From Dyella sp. OK004 (GTDB taxonomy: Bacteria > Pseudomonadota > Gammaproteobacteria > Xanthomonadales > Rhodanobacteraceae), in NCBI RefSeq assembly GCF_900114495.1, contig NZ_FOZI01000001.1, positions 1,383,469 through 1,447,468 on the forward strand: a DNA stretch of 64,000 bases, in the 5' to 3' direction. The notes beneath the pieces were generated by a model, which was not told the origin of the DNA, did not search any database, and saw only the letters and a list, made by a program, of their open reading frames with translations. A program made the translations under genes and the position numbers. Positions 17,560-25,844 of this stretch are shown here, one piece after another; position 1 is the first letter of the stretch, and every line of letters starts with the position of its first letter.

Positions 17560-17595
17560 ATTTAAACGTCCAAGTAAATTTAGACGTCTAACTAA
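17560..17595. promoter_or_regulatory. Tandem 18-bp direct repeat, candidate operator
   Basis: Two adjacent 18-bp units (17560-17577 and 17578-17595) agree at 15 of 18 positions: ATTTAAACGTCCAAGTAA then ATTTAGACGTCTAACTAA. The second contains the perfect palindrome TTAGACGTCTAA. The stretch is AT-rich in a GC-rich chromosome and lies about 80-115 bp upstream of the PNGase A-type gene on the minus strand. It is also about 60 bp beyond the stop of the upstream NTF2-like gene. Regulatory role is inferred. Confidence 0.5.
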
Positions 17596-17656
17596 GTGGG
17601 AAGCGTATTGGGCGACCCACCTTTCAGCGTCGATACGCGTAGATCGACAGAAAGCC

Positions 17657-18175
17657 TCAACCACCTGGCTTGGGGGCGAGAGCAGCCTTCTCTTCGTCGG
17701 TCAGTGCGCGATGTCCGTAGCTGACCACTCGAGTCATTCGCCACTCGCCATCTTTGTGCTGCCAGATCATCAGGAACCTGGCACTGCCTTCGCACTTGCC
17801 GCTGGCAAGTTCGCAGAAGCGATGTTCGCCTTCTTCTATCGCGCCATAATCCTTGATCGGATAGACCTTCAGCGAAGCAGGCAATAACTCGCGCCGTACC
17901 TTGTGACAGATGTACTTGCGCGTGTTCTCCACCACCGAGGCGCGGTCAAAGGTGACGCCACCCTTGTCGTGATAAAACTCAACGTCAGGCACGAAGTAAT
18001 GTGTGAAGGTTTCCAGATCGCACTGGTTGTAGGCATCGAACACCTTCCGGTCGAGCGCAGTGATCGTACGGGTAAGCTGCGCTTCCGCGCTCTCATCCGT
18101 CGCTGCAGCGGCAGCGCTAAGCGAAAGCATCATCGTGAGCGCCGCGGCAGTAGCAGAAGCGAGTCGATACATCAT
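17657..18175 (-). CDS. Exported SnoaL/NTF2-like protein
   Basis: A 172-residue protein with a signal peptide (residues 1-25, ending AAAAA) and an NTF2-like cone fold of the DUF4440/SnoaL kind. The typical start is LTRTITALDRKVFDAYNQCD, followed by the FYHDKGG strand and a C-terminal RFLMIWQHKDGEWRMTRVVSYGH sheet. Such domains are small-molecule binding or enzymatic; substrate unknown, location periplasmic. Two cysteines in HRFCELASGKCEG could pair. It ends about 175 bp upstream of the PNGase A-type gene in the same direction, with a candidate operator between them, so they are probably separate units. Confidence 0.82.
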   Translation of the reverse strand: MMYRLASATAAALTMMLSLSAAAAATDESAEAQLTRTITALDRKVFDAYNQCDLETFTHYFVPDVEFYHDKGGVTFDRASVVENTRKYICHKVRRELLPASLKVYPIKDYGAIEEGEHRFCELASGKCEGSARFLMIWQHKDGEWRMTRVVSYGHRALTDEEKAALAPKPGG

Positions 18176-18281
18176 GCGGCGGTGACCTTTTTGTCAGGTG
18201 TCAGGATGACCCGGCCCGCCATTGCTTCTCGACGGGGCGCCGGAGCACGGTATCCGGTTTTGCCGCTGGCGCTACCGCGCC

Positions 18282-18545
18282 TTACGGCACAGCGGTCGCC
18301 GCTTCCATCGCCCGCAGATAAGCCATCGCATGTTCGCGATCGGCGCCGCACATCACCGGTTCCGGCCGCAGGTTGGAACACACCGCCGGCCGCTCCGGGC
18401 GACCGAAGATGGCGCAGCGGTTGTCATCGGTCAGCTGCACGCAACGCACGCCGGCCGGCTTGCCGTGCGGCATGCCCGGAATCGGCGAACTGATGGACGG
18501 CGCGATGCAACAGGCACCGCAGCCGGCGCGGCAGGTGAGCGTCAT
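18282..18545 (-). CDS. YkgJ-type cysteine-cluster protein
   Basis: An 87-residue protein of the YkgJ/UPF0153 family with a CxxxCC-type cluster (Cys5, Cys9, Cys12, Cys13) and further cysteines at about 35, 44, 56 and 66, suggesting zinc or iron-sulfur binding. No catalytic function is established for the family. It follows aroE by only 3 bp (aroE stop to its ATG), so it is co-transcribed with aroE. A start at 18545 is clear. The short length is typical of xanthomonad members. Confidence 0.88.
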   Translation of the reverse strand: MTLTCRAGCGACCIAPSISSPIPGMPHGKPAGVRCVQLTDDNRCAIFGRPERPAVCSNLRPEPVMCGADREHAMAYLRAMEAATAVP

Positions 18546-18548
18546 CGC

Positions 18549-19379
18549 TCAGCCGTACTGCTGACGCAACGCGAGATAGACGGGATCGGTATCCGGGCGC
18601 TTGCCATGCCACAGTTCGAACGCGTCGGCTGCGGTTTCCACCAGCATGCCCAGGCCGTCGAAGGCATAGCGCGCATGGCCCGCTCGCGCCCAGGCGAGGA
18701 AGTCGGTGGCGGCCTTGCCATATGAAAGGTCATAGCAGGTGGCGCGGTTGCCGATCAGGCTGAAGGGCAGGTCCAGCGAGGTGCCCAGCACACCTGCGGA
18801 GGTGGCGTTGACGATCAGGTCGTAACTGTCGATATCGGCGAGATCTTCCCAATAGCGCGTATGCGCGCGCGCGGGTTCCCCGATGGCGTCGGCCAGTGCG
18901 TCGGCGGCTTCGGGTGAGCGGTTGACGATGGTCAGGGTGTTCACGCCGGCATCGAGCAGGTTCCAGGCCACGCCGTGCGCAGCGCCGCCGGCGCCGAGCA
19001 GCAAAGCATCGTGGCCACGCAGATCAGCCTGATGCCGTTCGGTGAGGTCGCGCACCATGCCCGCGCCATCGGTGTTGTGGGCAGCCAGTCGACCATCCGG
19101 CAGGCGGGTGAGGACGTTGGCGCTACCAGCGCGCATAGCTGCTTCGCTGCGCCGGTCGGCCAGCGCGAAGGCGGCGGCCTTGTGCGGCAGGGTGACATTG
19201 GCACCTACGCCGCCCTCGGCGAAGAAACGGCGCACGCTGGCCTCGAACTCCCCCGGAGACGCATCGATGGTGCGGTACTCCAGCGCGATACCGAACTGCT
19301 TGCCGAACACCTGGTGGATCTGCGGCGACAGTGAATGGGCGATGGGGTGGCCGAAGACGGCGAACTGGCCTGCACTCAT
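18549..19379 (-). CDS. aroE: Shikimate 5-dehydrogenase
   Basis: A 276-residue NADP-dependent enzyme of the shikimate pathway that reduces 3-dehydroshikimate. The substrate loop [13 protein letters not shown] is at residues 10-22, catalytic Lys67 lies in NVTLPHK, the paired Asp in [11 protein letters not shown], and the nucleotide site is [12 protein letters not shown]. The length is close to E. coli AroE (272). Start at 19379 (MSAGQFAV) is set by AAGGAG about 7 nt upstream; the longer frame to 19418 crosses that site. It is the first gene of a two-gene unit with the YkgJ-type gene. Confidence 0.96.
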   Translation of the reverse strand: MSAGQFAVFGHPIAHSLSPQIHQVFGKQFGIALEYRTIDASPGEFEASVRRFFAEGGVGANVTLPHKAAAFALADRRSEAAMRAGSANVLTRLPDGRLAAHNTDGAGMVRDLTERHQADLRGHDALLLGAGGAAHGVAWNLLDAGVNTLTIVNRSPEAADALADAIGEPARAHTRYWEDLADIDSYDLIVNATSAGVLGTSLDLPFSLIGNRATCYDLSYGKAATDFLAWARAGHARYAFDGLGMLVETAADAFELWHGKRPDTDPVYLALRQQYG

Positions 19380-19557
19380 GACGTGCTCCTTGGTTGGATG
19401 AGGACTCCGCAGGGGCACAAGCCGACCCGCAACAGCCGCACATTCTAATCCCGGGCGCCTGGGGAGGCCCCACCTCCTGAGTGCAGGTTTTGGGGTCGCA
19501 GGTTTTGAGATGGGCCGCCGGCAAGCTCACCTCACTCGATCACCACGGACCGCCGCC

Positions 19558-19815
19558 ATGCGCAAGCCAGCCTCCGATAACAGCCGCCACTACCGTCTGC
19601 TCGCCGGCGCCTTGCTGTGGCTGTTGGCGGGCGGCGCATTGTTGCTCACCACCCTGGTGCCGGTGCGCACCGATCTGCTCGGCTGGACACCGGCGTTCTG
19701 GCTGGTGGGCGCACCGCTGGCGTTACTGCTGGTGCTGGAACCGAGCCTGCCGCGCCAGCTGCTGTCGCTGCTGCGGGGGCGCCGCCGCCGTGTGCCGCAC
19801 GCCATCTGGCACTGA
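19558..19815 (+). CDS. Small two-helix membrane protein of unknown function
   Basis: An 85-residue protein with a basic N terminus (MRKPASDNSRHYR), two hydrophobic helices (residues about 13-36 and 42-62) separated by a short RTDLLG turn, and an Arg-rich tail (RGRRRR) that would sit in the cytoplasm. The start at 19558 fits this topology better than the upstream in-frame codon at 19510. I recognise no family. It sits alone between divergent aroE and the convergent RimK-like gene. Real-gene status rests on codon usage and topology only. Confidence 0.6.
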   Translation: MRKPASDNSRHYRLLAGALLWLLAGGALLLTTLVPVRTDLLGWTPAFWLVGAPLALLLVLEPSLPRQLLSLLRGRRRRVPHAIWH

Positions 19816-19976
19816 ATTCCGCTTGGCAGTGGAAGCTTGAGTGCGTAGGGAGCGCACTTGGGAGCGACGGCGGAAGCCAGGATGGCTGGGCACCCGTCGG
19901 ACGCGGCGCGAAGGATCGCGTCATGGGTTTCGGCAGCCCAGGGAAGAGCTGCCGGAGTCACCCGCTCCGCGACGGA

Positions 19977-21461
19977 TCAGTCGGCAATACCCAGCCGCTT
20001 GCGTTCGAGCCGCCGCATGAACTCCTGCATGATGCGCAGATAGAGATCGTCGCCGAGATAAGCGTCTTCCACGCCCGCGTCGATCGACGGGTTGTCGTTC
20101 ACTTCGATCACCACCGGCTTGCCGTCGACCTGCTTCAGGTCCACGCCGTACAGACCGTCGCCGATCGGCTGGGTGGCTTTGAGCGCCAGCTTCACCACTT
20201 CGGCCGGCGCGTCACGCACGGGGATGGTCTCGAAGCCGCCAGACTTGGCCGTGCCCTTGGCGCCATGATTGTAGATCTGCCAGTGGCCGCGCGACATGTA
20301 GTACTTGCAGGCGTACAGCGCCTCGTGATTCAGCACGCCGATGCGCCAGTCGAATTCGGTGTAGACGAATTCCTGCGCCAATAGCAGGGCGCTGTGCTGG
20401 AACAGTTCGCTGGTGGCTTTTTCCAGCTGCGCGTCGTTCTCCACTTTCACCACACCGCGTGAGAAGGAGCCGTCCGGAATCTTCAGCACGATGGGAAAGC
20501 CGAGCTTGGCGGCGACATCCTTGATGCCCTTCGCGTTGTCGCGATAGAGGATCTCGGTATTGGGTACCGCGAGCTTGCGCGACACCATCAGATCGTTGAG
20601 GTAGATCTTGTTGGTGCAGCGGAGGATGGAGCTGGGATCGTCCATCACCACCATGCCTTCCTTCTCCGCGCGGTGCGCGAAGCGGTAGGTGTGGTTATCG
20701 CTGGCGGTGGTCTCGCGAATGAACAGGCCGTCGTATTCGGCCAGGCGCTGGTAATCGTTCTTGCCGATCGGATCGACTTCGATACCCAGTTCCTTGCCGG
20801 CGTTGACGAAGGACTTGAGCGCCTTCTTGTTCGACGGCGGCATGGCCTCGTTGGGGTCGACCAGCATGGCGATGTCGTAGCGATAGCGTTTGCGCGCCTT
20901 CGGCTTGCGCCATAGCTTTTTGGAGAAGCTGTCCAGGGTCTCGGCGAAAGCGTCTTCCTGGGCGTCGTCCAGCGTGTGCAGGCCCACCGGCTTGATCGAG
21001 CTGACCTGCCACACGCGGTCGCGCTCGAACTCGATGCGCAGCAGCGGACAGGGGAACAGTTCGAACACCTGGCGCGCCAGATCCTGCAGCGCCGGGTAAG
21101 CGGTTTCGCCGAAATAGACCAGGATGCCGAAGTCGGTGGTATCGCGACCGCCGGCAGGCAGGAAGTGGGTGAGCTTCTGGTTGAGGTCTTCGATGTCCAG
21201 GCCGTACAGCGAGCGTCGGCGCAGATCGTTCACCGTGCGCACCGACGGCATCACCTTATGCCCACGCGCCTCGCCCAACAGAGAGACGTAGTAGCCGGTG
21301 CCCAGGTATTTGTAGCTGCGGCACAGGTTGATGACTTGCGTGCGTTCGTCGTCGCCGCCGATAGGTTCGCGCAAGTAGTCCATCGCAGTGACGACGTCGA
21401 CGGACGGGTAGTAAGAGCCCCAGTCGGAGGCCTTCTCGACAACGATGACGAGACGGGACAT
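19977..21461 (-). CDS. RimK-like ATP-grasp ligase with N-terminal RLAN domain
   Basis: A 494-residue protein. The N-terminal part (about 1-190) matches the RimK-like ATP-grasp N-terminal (RLAN) domain found in long RimK homologues. The C-terminal part (about 285-494) is an ATP-grasp domain with the KIPDGSFSRGVVKVEN lid and the EVNDNPSIDAGVED metal-binding end. ATP-grasp RimK enzymes add amino acids such as glutamate to proteins or peptides; the substrate of this branch is not known to me. Start 21461 has a GAGGTG site. A divergent GNAT acetyltransferase gene starts 257 bp away, a pairing that suggests joint modification chemistry. Confidence 0.85.
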   Translation of the reverse strand: MSRLVIVVEKASDWGSYYPSVDVVTAMDYLREPIGGDDERTQVINLCRSYKYLGTGYYVSLLGEARGHKVMPSVRTVNDLRRRSLYGLDIEDLNQKLTHFLPAGGRDTTDFGILVYFGETAYPALQDLARQVFELFPCPLLRIEFERDRVWQVSSIKPVGLHTLDDAQEDAFAETLDSFSKKLWRKPKARKRYRYDIAMLVDPNEAMPPSNKKALKSFVNAGKELGIEVDPIGKNDYQRLAEYDGLFIRETTASDNHTYRFAHRAEKEGMVVMDDPSSILRCTNKIYLNDLMVSRKLAVPNTEILYRDNAKGIKDVAAKLGFPIVLKIPDGSFSRGVVKVENDAQLEKATSELFQHSALLLAQEFVYTEFDWRIGVLNHEALYACKYYMSRGHWQIYNHGAKGTAKSGGFETIPVRDAPAEVVKLALKATQPIGDGLYGVDLKQVDGKPVVIEVNDNPSIDAGVEDAYLGDDLYLRIMQEFMRRLERKRLGIAD

Positions 21462-21718
21462 GACACCTCAAATTCGGTAGAACCGCGGGGGTGTCGTCAC
21501 GTGGAGGAACGGGGCGGCACGGCACAAGGGCGGCAGTTTGGCACATGGAAGACTTTGTTCAAGGGAATGGTCTGAAGCAAGACTAAATGTCGTTATTGGG
21601 GCCATGACCAACTGCCGATTGCGGAGCGCGGCCTGCAGGTCTAGAGTGCCGCGCTTCCGCCGCCCTCCGTCCCTTCTCTGACTGCCGCCGCGTCCCGCGC
21701 CGCACCGGAATCCGCCTG

Positions 21719-22192
21719 ATGACCCCAATGCCCGCGACCGCCGCCGTGCGCGTGCGCCGCGCTGAACTTTCCGATCTCGATGACTTGGTCGCGCTGGAGG
21801 AGCAAAGCTTCACCAGCGATCGGCTCAGTCGCGCCCAGTTTCGCCGTCACCTGGACAGCGAGAGCGCGCAGGTGCTGGTAGCCAGCGCCAACCATCGCCG
21901 CTTCCTCGGCACGGCGGTGGTGTTTTTCCGCAAGGGCAGCCAGCGCGCGCGCCTCTATTCCATCGCCACGCACGCCGAAGCACGCGGCAAGGGCGTGGGC
22001 TCGGCTCTGCTGGAGGCGGCCGAGCAGACGGCGCGGCGGCGGCACTGCCGTGCACTGCGGCTCGAGGTGCGCACCGACAACCACAGCGCCATCCGCTTGT
22101 ACGAGCGGCTCGGCTACCACTGCATCGGCGAGCACAGGGGTTTCTACGAGGACGGCTCGGACGCCTGGCGCTTCGAGAAGATGTTGCGCTGA
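21719..22192 (+). CDS. GNAT family N-acetyltransferase (RimI-like)
   Basis: A 157-residue acetyltransferase. The acetyl-CoA pyrophosphate loop is ARGKGVGSALL (residues about 85-95) and the later LRLEVRTDNHSAIRLYERLGY motif B is typical of RimI and related protein or small-molecule acetylases. It is cytoplasmic. The start could be 21719 or the ATG three codons on at 21728. It diverges from the RimK-like ATP-grasp gene. Substrate cannot be read; RimI-type action on a protein N terminus is one option. Confidence 0.9.
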   Translation: MTPMPATAAVRVRRAELSDLDDLVALEEQSFTSDRLSRAQFRRHLDSESAQVLVASANHRRFLGTAVVFFRKGSQRARLYSIATHAEARGKGVGSALLEAAEQTARRRHCRALRLEVRTDNHSAIRLYERLGYHCIGEHRGFYEDGSDAWRFEKMLR

Positions 22193-22882
22193 TCAGCCGC
22201 CGAACGGTTGGCCGAGGCGCTGCTCAGTGGCTTCGTCGGGCCGCGCCACCAGCGCACCGGTACGCATGAGGCTCACGTTGTAGTGCCCTTCGTCGACCAG
22301 CGGCAGGAAGGCGCCGCTGCCGAACACGGTATCCACGCCGGGCAGCCATTGCGGATGCTGGCGCTTGAGGTCGAGCACGTCGTAGGCACCGGCTTCGTCG
22401 AAGCTGATCACGGTACGCGGCGCCTGCGCTTCCTGCTCCGGATCGTCATAGCGTCCGCTCAGGCGATCAAGCCGGTACAGCGGTGGCAGGCCGGCCAGCA
22501 GCGCGGGCAATTTCCACTTGAGCACAATCGCCTCCACCCGCCAGGCATCGCCGGACACGGCGACCTGGCGCGCACTGCCGTCGGGCCAGCGCAGGGTCAG
22601 TGCCCAGCGCTGCGGCGACAGGATGCGGGCATCAATCGCCACCACCGGCGTTTCTTCCGACAGCAAGCGATAGCCGCGCAGACTCCAACTGGCGGCAGCC
22701 AACACCAGGGTGAGCGCGAAACCCAACAGCAGCAGCACGGTGCGCAGCGCCGCCGCAAACCGCTGGCCGGCGTGCAGGCGCGTGCGCAGAGCGACCAGCT
22801 GCACCAGGGTGAACAGGAGTGCGATCACCGTCAGCACCAGCAGAAGGGTGCTGGGCAGGCGCAGCAGCGTGGTCCAATCCAT
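22193..22882 (-). CDS. Conserved membrane protein of unknown function
   Basis: A 229-residue protein with two hydrophobic segments near the N terminus (about 8-31 and 44-66) and a roughly 160-residue soluble remainder, likely periplasmic, containing many beta-type strands (for example RWALTLRWPDGSARQVAV) and ending in a charged tail. I recognise no domain. Xanthomonad genomes carry comparable proteins under vague transporter names, but nothing here supports transport. It converges on the GNAT gene with the stops touching and is divergent from lptM. Confidence 0.75.
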   Translation of the reverse strand: MDWTTLLRLPSTLLLVLTVIALLFTLVQLVALRTRLHAGQRFAAALRTVLLLLGFALTLVLAAASWSLRGYRLLSEETPVVAIDARILSPQRWALTLRWPDGSARQVAVSGDAWRVEAIVLKWKLPALLAGLPPLYRLDRLSGRYDDPEQEAQAPRTVISFDEAGAYDVLDLKRQHPQWLPGVDTVFGSGAFLPLVDEGHYNVSLMRTGALVARPDEATEQRLGQPFGG

Positions 22883-23045
22883 ACATCTCTACTCCACGCC
22901 GCGAGACGGCGGCGACCCGCGCATGATAGCCGCTGGTGTGCACCGCTCCGAGCTGAAACCAACTGAACCGTCGGCCGCACGGCCTATCGCGGCGCAATGG
23001 GTGAGCATCGCTATACTGCGGCCGTCTCCGTAGGAACCCACATCC

Positions 23046-23216
23046 ATGCGTCGATCGATCCTGCTGCTCCCGCTTTGCCTCGTGACGGCCGCGCTGGCCG
23101 GTTGCGGCAACAAAGGCCCGCTGTACATGCCGCCGCCGAAGCCAGCACCGGCACCCACCGCGGCAACCGTGGCACCTGCTCCGGCCGCCACCACGGCTAC
23201 ACCCGCGCAACACTGA
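23046..23216 (+). CDS. lptM: LptM (YifL-type) small lipoprotein
   Basis: A 56-residue lipoprotein easily missed because of its size. It has a basic signal sequence, a lipobox LAGC with Cys20, and directly after it the family signature GNKGPLYMP. The tail is Pro/Ala/Thr rich. In E. coli LptM (YifL) is an outer-membrane lipoprotein that helps LptD fold in the LPS export complex, and its gene precedes dapF, as here. The start ATG at 23046 is the only one giving the signal peptide. It is 17 bp from dapF and probably first in an lptM-dapF-DUF484-xerC operon. Confidence 0.88.
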   Translation: MRRSILLLPLCLVTAALAGCGNKGPLYMPPPKPAPAPTAATVAPAPAATTATPAQH

Positions 23217-23233
23217 AGGCGCCCGGCGATTTC

Positions 23234-24079
23234 ATGAAACTGCGCTTCACCAAGATGCAGGGCATCGGCAACGACTTCGTAATGGTCGACGCGCGACGCG
23301 ATGGCTTCGGCCTGCGCGAGACGGAGATCCGCGCGATCGCCGACCGGCATAACGGCGTGGGTTTCGATCAGCTGATCAGCATCGAGCCGGCGCGCGACCC
23401 GTCCTGCGCGTTCTTTTACGGCATCTGGAATGCCGATGGCTCACCCTCCGGCCAATGCGGCAATGGCGTGCGCTGCGTTGCGGCGTGGCTGTATCGCGAC
23501 GGCGCGCTGGCGATCGGCGAAACGGTGCGGCTGGAAAGTCCTTCCGGCCCTGTCACCGTGCGCCTGCTGGCAGCGGACCAAGTCACGGTGGATATGGGCG
23601 AACCGGATTTCCGGCCTGAATACATTCCCTTCCAGACCGAGGCCGCGGCCGACCGCTACGAACTCGACGTGGGCGGCGAGATGCTGGAAATCGGTGTCGT
23701 ATCGATGGGCAACCCGCACGCGGTGGTGGTGGTGCCTGACCTGAGTCTGCCCACCTTGTTCCGTCACGGCCCATTGCTGTCGACGCACGAGCGCTTTCCG
23801 GAAGCGGCGAACACGGGCTTCGTACAGGTACTCGATCGCCGCCATCTGCGTCTGCGCGTACACGAGCGCGGCAGCGGCTGGACCCTGGCCTGCGGTACTG
23901 GCGCCTGCGCCGCGATGGCGGTGATGCGCCAGCGTGGCGAAGTGGACGACAGTGTGCAGGTCGAACTTCCCGGCGGCCGCTTGCAAATTGACTGGATCGG
24001 CCCTGGACATACGTTGTGGATGACCGGGCCGGCCTCTTTCGTATTCGAAGGTGAATGGCTGGGCATGATCGCGCATTGA
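23234..24079 (+). CDS. dapF: Diaminopimelate epimerase
   Basis: A 281-residue cytoplasmic epimerase converting LL- to meso-diaminopimelate for lysine and peptidoglycan. The two catalytic cysteines are Cys75 (GQCGNG) and Cys220 (ACGTGACA). N-terminal KMQGIGNDF is the usual family start, which fixes the ATG at 23234; the frame extends upstream into lptM but that region belongs to lptM in another frame. The neighbours lptM, DUF484 and xerC reproduce the conserved gammaproteobacterial dapF cluster. lysA, present next to dapF in pseudomonads, is absent here. Confidence 0.97.
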   Translation: MKLRFTKMQGIGNDFVMVDARRDGFGLRETEIRAIADRHNGVGFDQLISIEPARDPSCAFFYGIWNADGSPSGQCGNGVRCVAAWLYRDGALAIGETVRLESPSGPVTVRLLAADQVTVDMGEPDFRPEYIPFQTEAAADRYELDVGGEMLEIGVVSMGNPHAVVVVPDLSLPTLFRHGPLLSTHERFPEAANTGFVQVLDRRHLRLRVHERGSGWTLACGTGACAAMAVMRQRGEVDDSVQVELPGGRLQIDWIGPGHTLWMTGPASFVFEGEWLGMIAH

Positions 24080-24153
24080 AGCGTCATGACGGCCATCGCA
24101 CACTCGGCGCCAGACCATCCGCCCGACTCATCGGTTTTTGAGGTAACCCGCGC

Positions 24154-24837
24154 ATGACCGACTCCGCACTCGACGACACCTTGCAAGCCCAGGATGTAGC
24201 CGCTTATCTGCGCCGCCATCCGGGCTTCCTCAATGACTTTCCGGAACTGGCCGCGCAGCTGACCCTGCCGCGCGAGCAAGGGCCGGTGGCCTCGCTCGCG
24301 GTGTATCAACTGCAGCAGCTGCGCGAAAAGAACGCGGAGCTGGAGCGGCGCTTGGCCGAACTGGTCAGCATCGCCGCCGAGAACGAGCAGCTGATGCAGC
24401 GCGTGCACGATCTCAATGTCGCCGTGCTGCGCGCCAATACGCCAGCCGTCGCGGCGCGCAGTGTGATCGCCAAGCTGTCCGAAGATTTCAAGACCGATCA
24501 GGTGCGGCTGCTGCTGTTGGGAGAGGTCTCGCTGCCGCCGGCCGACTGGCTGGTGCAGTTCCCGGGCGGTCGCGCGGAGTTGCCGGAATTTGCCGATTTC
24601 CTCGCGCACCATGAGCCCATTGCCGGGCGTCTTTCGGCGGAGCGCTTGTACCGGTTGTTCGGCGATCAGGCGCCATCGATCCAGTCGACCGCGCTGATGC
24701 CGCTGGGCGAACTCGGCATCCTCGCCATCGGTAGCGGTGACCCGGACCATTTCCAGCCGGGCATGGGCACCTTGTTCCTCAAGATGATTGCCGCCACTGT
24801 CACCGCGGCGCTATTGCGCTCGCAGGACGGCGCCTGA
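24154..24837 (+). CDS. DUF484 family protein
   Basis: A 227-residue protein of the DUF484 family, nearly always found between dapF and xerC. The N-terminal part holds VAAYLRRHPGFLNDFPELAAQL, then a coiled-coil (LQQLREKNAELERRLAEL, residues about 50-85), and the C-terminal half resembles a GAF-like fold. No enzymatic function is established; the constant association with xerC suggests a link to chromosome processing. The stop lies 2 bp before the xerC start. Confidence 0.92.
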   Translation: MTDSALDDTLQAQDVAAYLRRHPGFLNDFPELAAQLTLPREQGPVASLAVYQLQQLREKNAELERRLAELVSIAAENEQLMQRVHDLNVAVLRANTPAVAARSVIAKLSEDFKTDQVRLLLLGEVSLPPADWLVQFPGGRAELPEFADFLAHHEPIAGRLSAERLYRLFGDQAPSIQSTALMPLGELGILAIGSGDPDHFQPGMGTLFLKMIAATVTAALLRSQDGA

Positions 24838-24839
24838 GC

Positions 24840-25727
24840 ATGGAGCCGCGCGGCCAGGTCGAGACCTGGCTCGCCCGCCTCGCTGGCGAGCGTAAGGCGT
24901 CCTCGCACACCGTCGATGCCTATCGCCGCGATCTGGACAAGCTGCTGCGCTGGATGGAAGCGCAGCAGGTGTCTGGTTTTGAAAAGCTCGATGCGCATCG
25001 CATGCGTGCCTTCGTCGCCGCCGAGCATCGCGCGGGGTTATCGCCCAAGAGCCTGCAGCGCCTGCTCTCGTCCTGCCGCAGCCTGTTCCGCCAGCTGCAA
25101 CGCGAGGGCGCGCTGGAGCATGATCCCGTCGCCGGTGTGCGCGGCCCCAAGGTGCATCGCAAACTGCCGCAGGTGCTGGACGTCGACGAAGCTACCGCTT
25201 TGGTGGAGGCCGACAGCGGCGGCGCGCTGACCCTGCGCGACCGCGCCATGCTGGAGCTGTTCTATTCCTCCGGACTGCGCCTGTCCGAACTGGTGGGCCT
25301 ACGCTGGCTGGATCTCGACCTGAGCGCTGGTGAAGTACGCGTGCTGGGCAAAGGCAGCAAGACGCGCATCGTGCCGGTGGGCAAGCATGCGGTGAACGCC
25401 TTGCGCGCATTGGGCGAAGCCGAAGGGCGCGCGCCCGAATCGCCAGTGTTCCGCGGCCGCGGCGGTGCGCAGATCAGCCCGCGTACGGTGCAGGCGCGCC
25501 TGAAGACGCTCGCGCTGAGCCAGGGTTTCGCCAAGCGCGTACATCCGCACTTGCTGCGCCATACCTTTGCCAGCCACATGCTGGAATCTTCCGGCGACCT
25601 GCGCGCCGTGCAGGAATTGCTGGGGCACGCCGACATCGCGACCACCCAGATCTACACCCATCTGGATTTCCAGTACCTGGCCAAGGTGTACGACGCGGCC
25701 CACCCGCGCGCCAAGCGCAAGGGCTGA
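24840..25727 (+). CDS. xerC: Tyrosine recombinase XerC
   Basis: A 295-residue site-specific recombinase acting with XerD at dif to resolve chromosome dimers. The catalytic set is intact: Arg147 (GLRLSEL), the Lys in GKGSKTR, His237 and Arg240 in HPHLLRHTF, His263 (LGHADI) and the nucleophile Tyr272 (IYTHL). N-terminal core-binding SAM-like domain has SHTVDAYRRDL. Position directly after DUF484 in the dapF cluster supports XerC rather than XerD. Confidence 0.96.
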   Translation: MEPRGQVETWLARLAGERKASSHTVDAYRRDLDKLLRWMEAQQVSGFEKLDAHRMRAFVAAEHRAGLSPKSLQRLLSSCRSLFRQLQREGALEHDPVAGVRGPKVHRKLPQVLDVDEATALVEADSGGALTLRDRAMLELFYSSGLRLSELVGLRWLDLDLSAGEVRVLGKGSKTRIVPVGKHAVNALRALGEAEGRAPESPVFRGRGGAQISPRTVQARLKTLALSQGFAKRVHPHLLRHTFASHMLESSGDLRAVQELLGHADIATTQIYTHLDFQYLAKVYDAAHPRAKRKG

Positions 25728-25844
25728 GCCACCTGCCGATGTTCCACGTCGCCGTAACACTCCGGCGACGCTGCAAGCCCCAGCATATTGAACGGCATGT
25801 CCATCGGCCCCACCTTTGCCGCTCAAGCTAATGCGGAGCCCCTC

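Noticed and set aside
19123-19530. Minus-strand frame starting with a Cys-rich segment ([16 protein letters not shown]) near 19400-19500
   Set aside because: It overlaps aroE in another frame and the gap upstream; the cysteines come from a chance GCAGGTTTTG repeat, and there is no ribosome site.
25741-25800. Heat-shock sigma-32 promoter before hslV
   Set aside because: A CCCCAGCAT resembles the -10 element, but no CTTGAA-like -35 is at the right distance.
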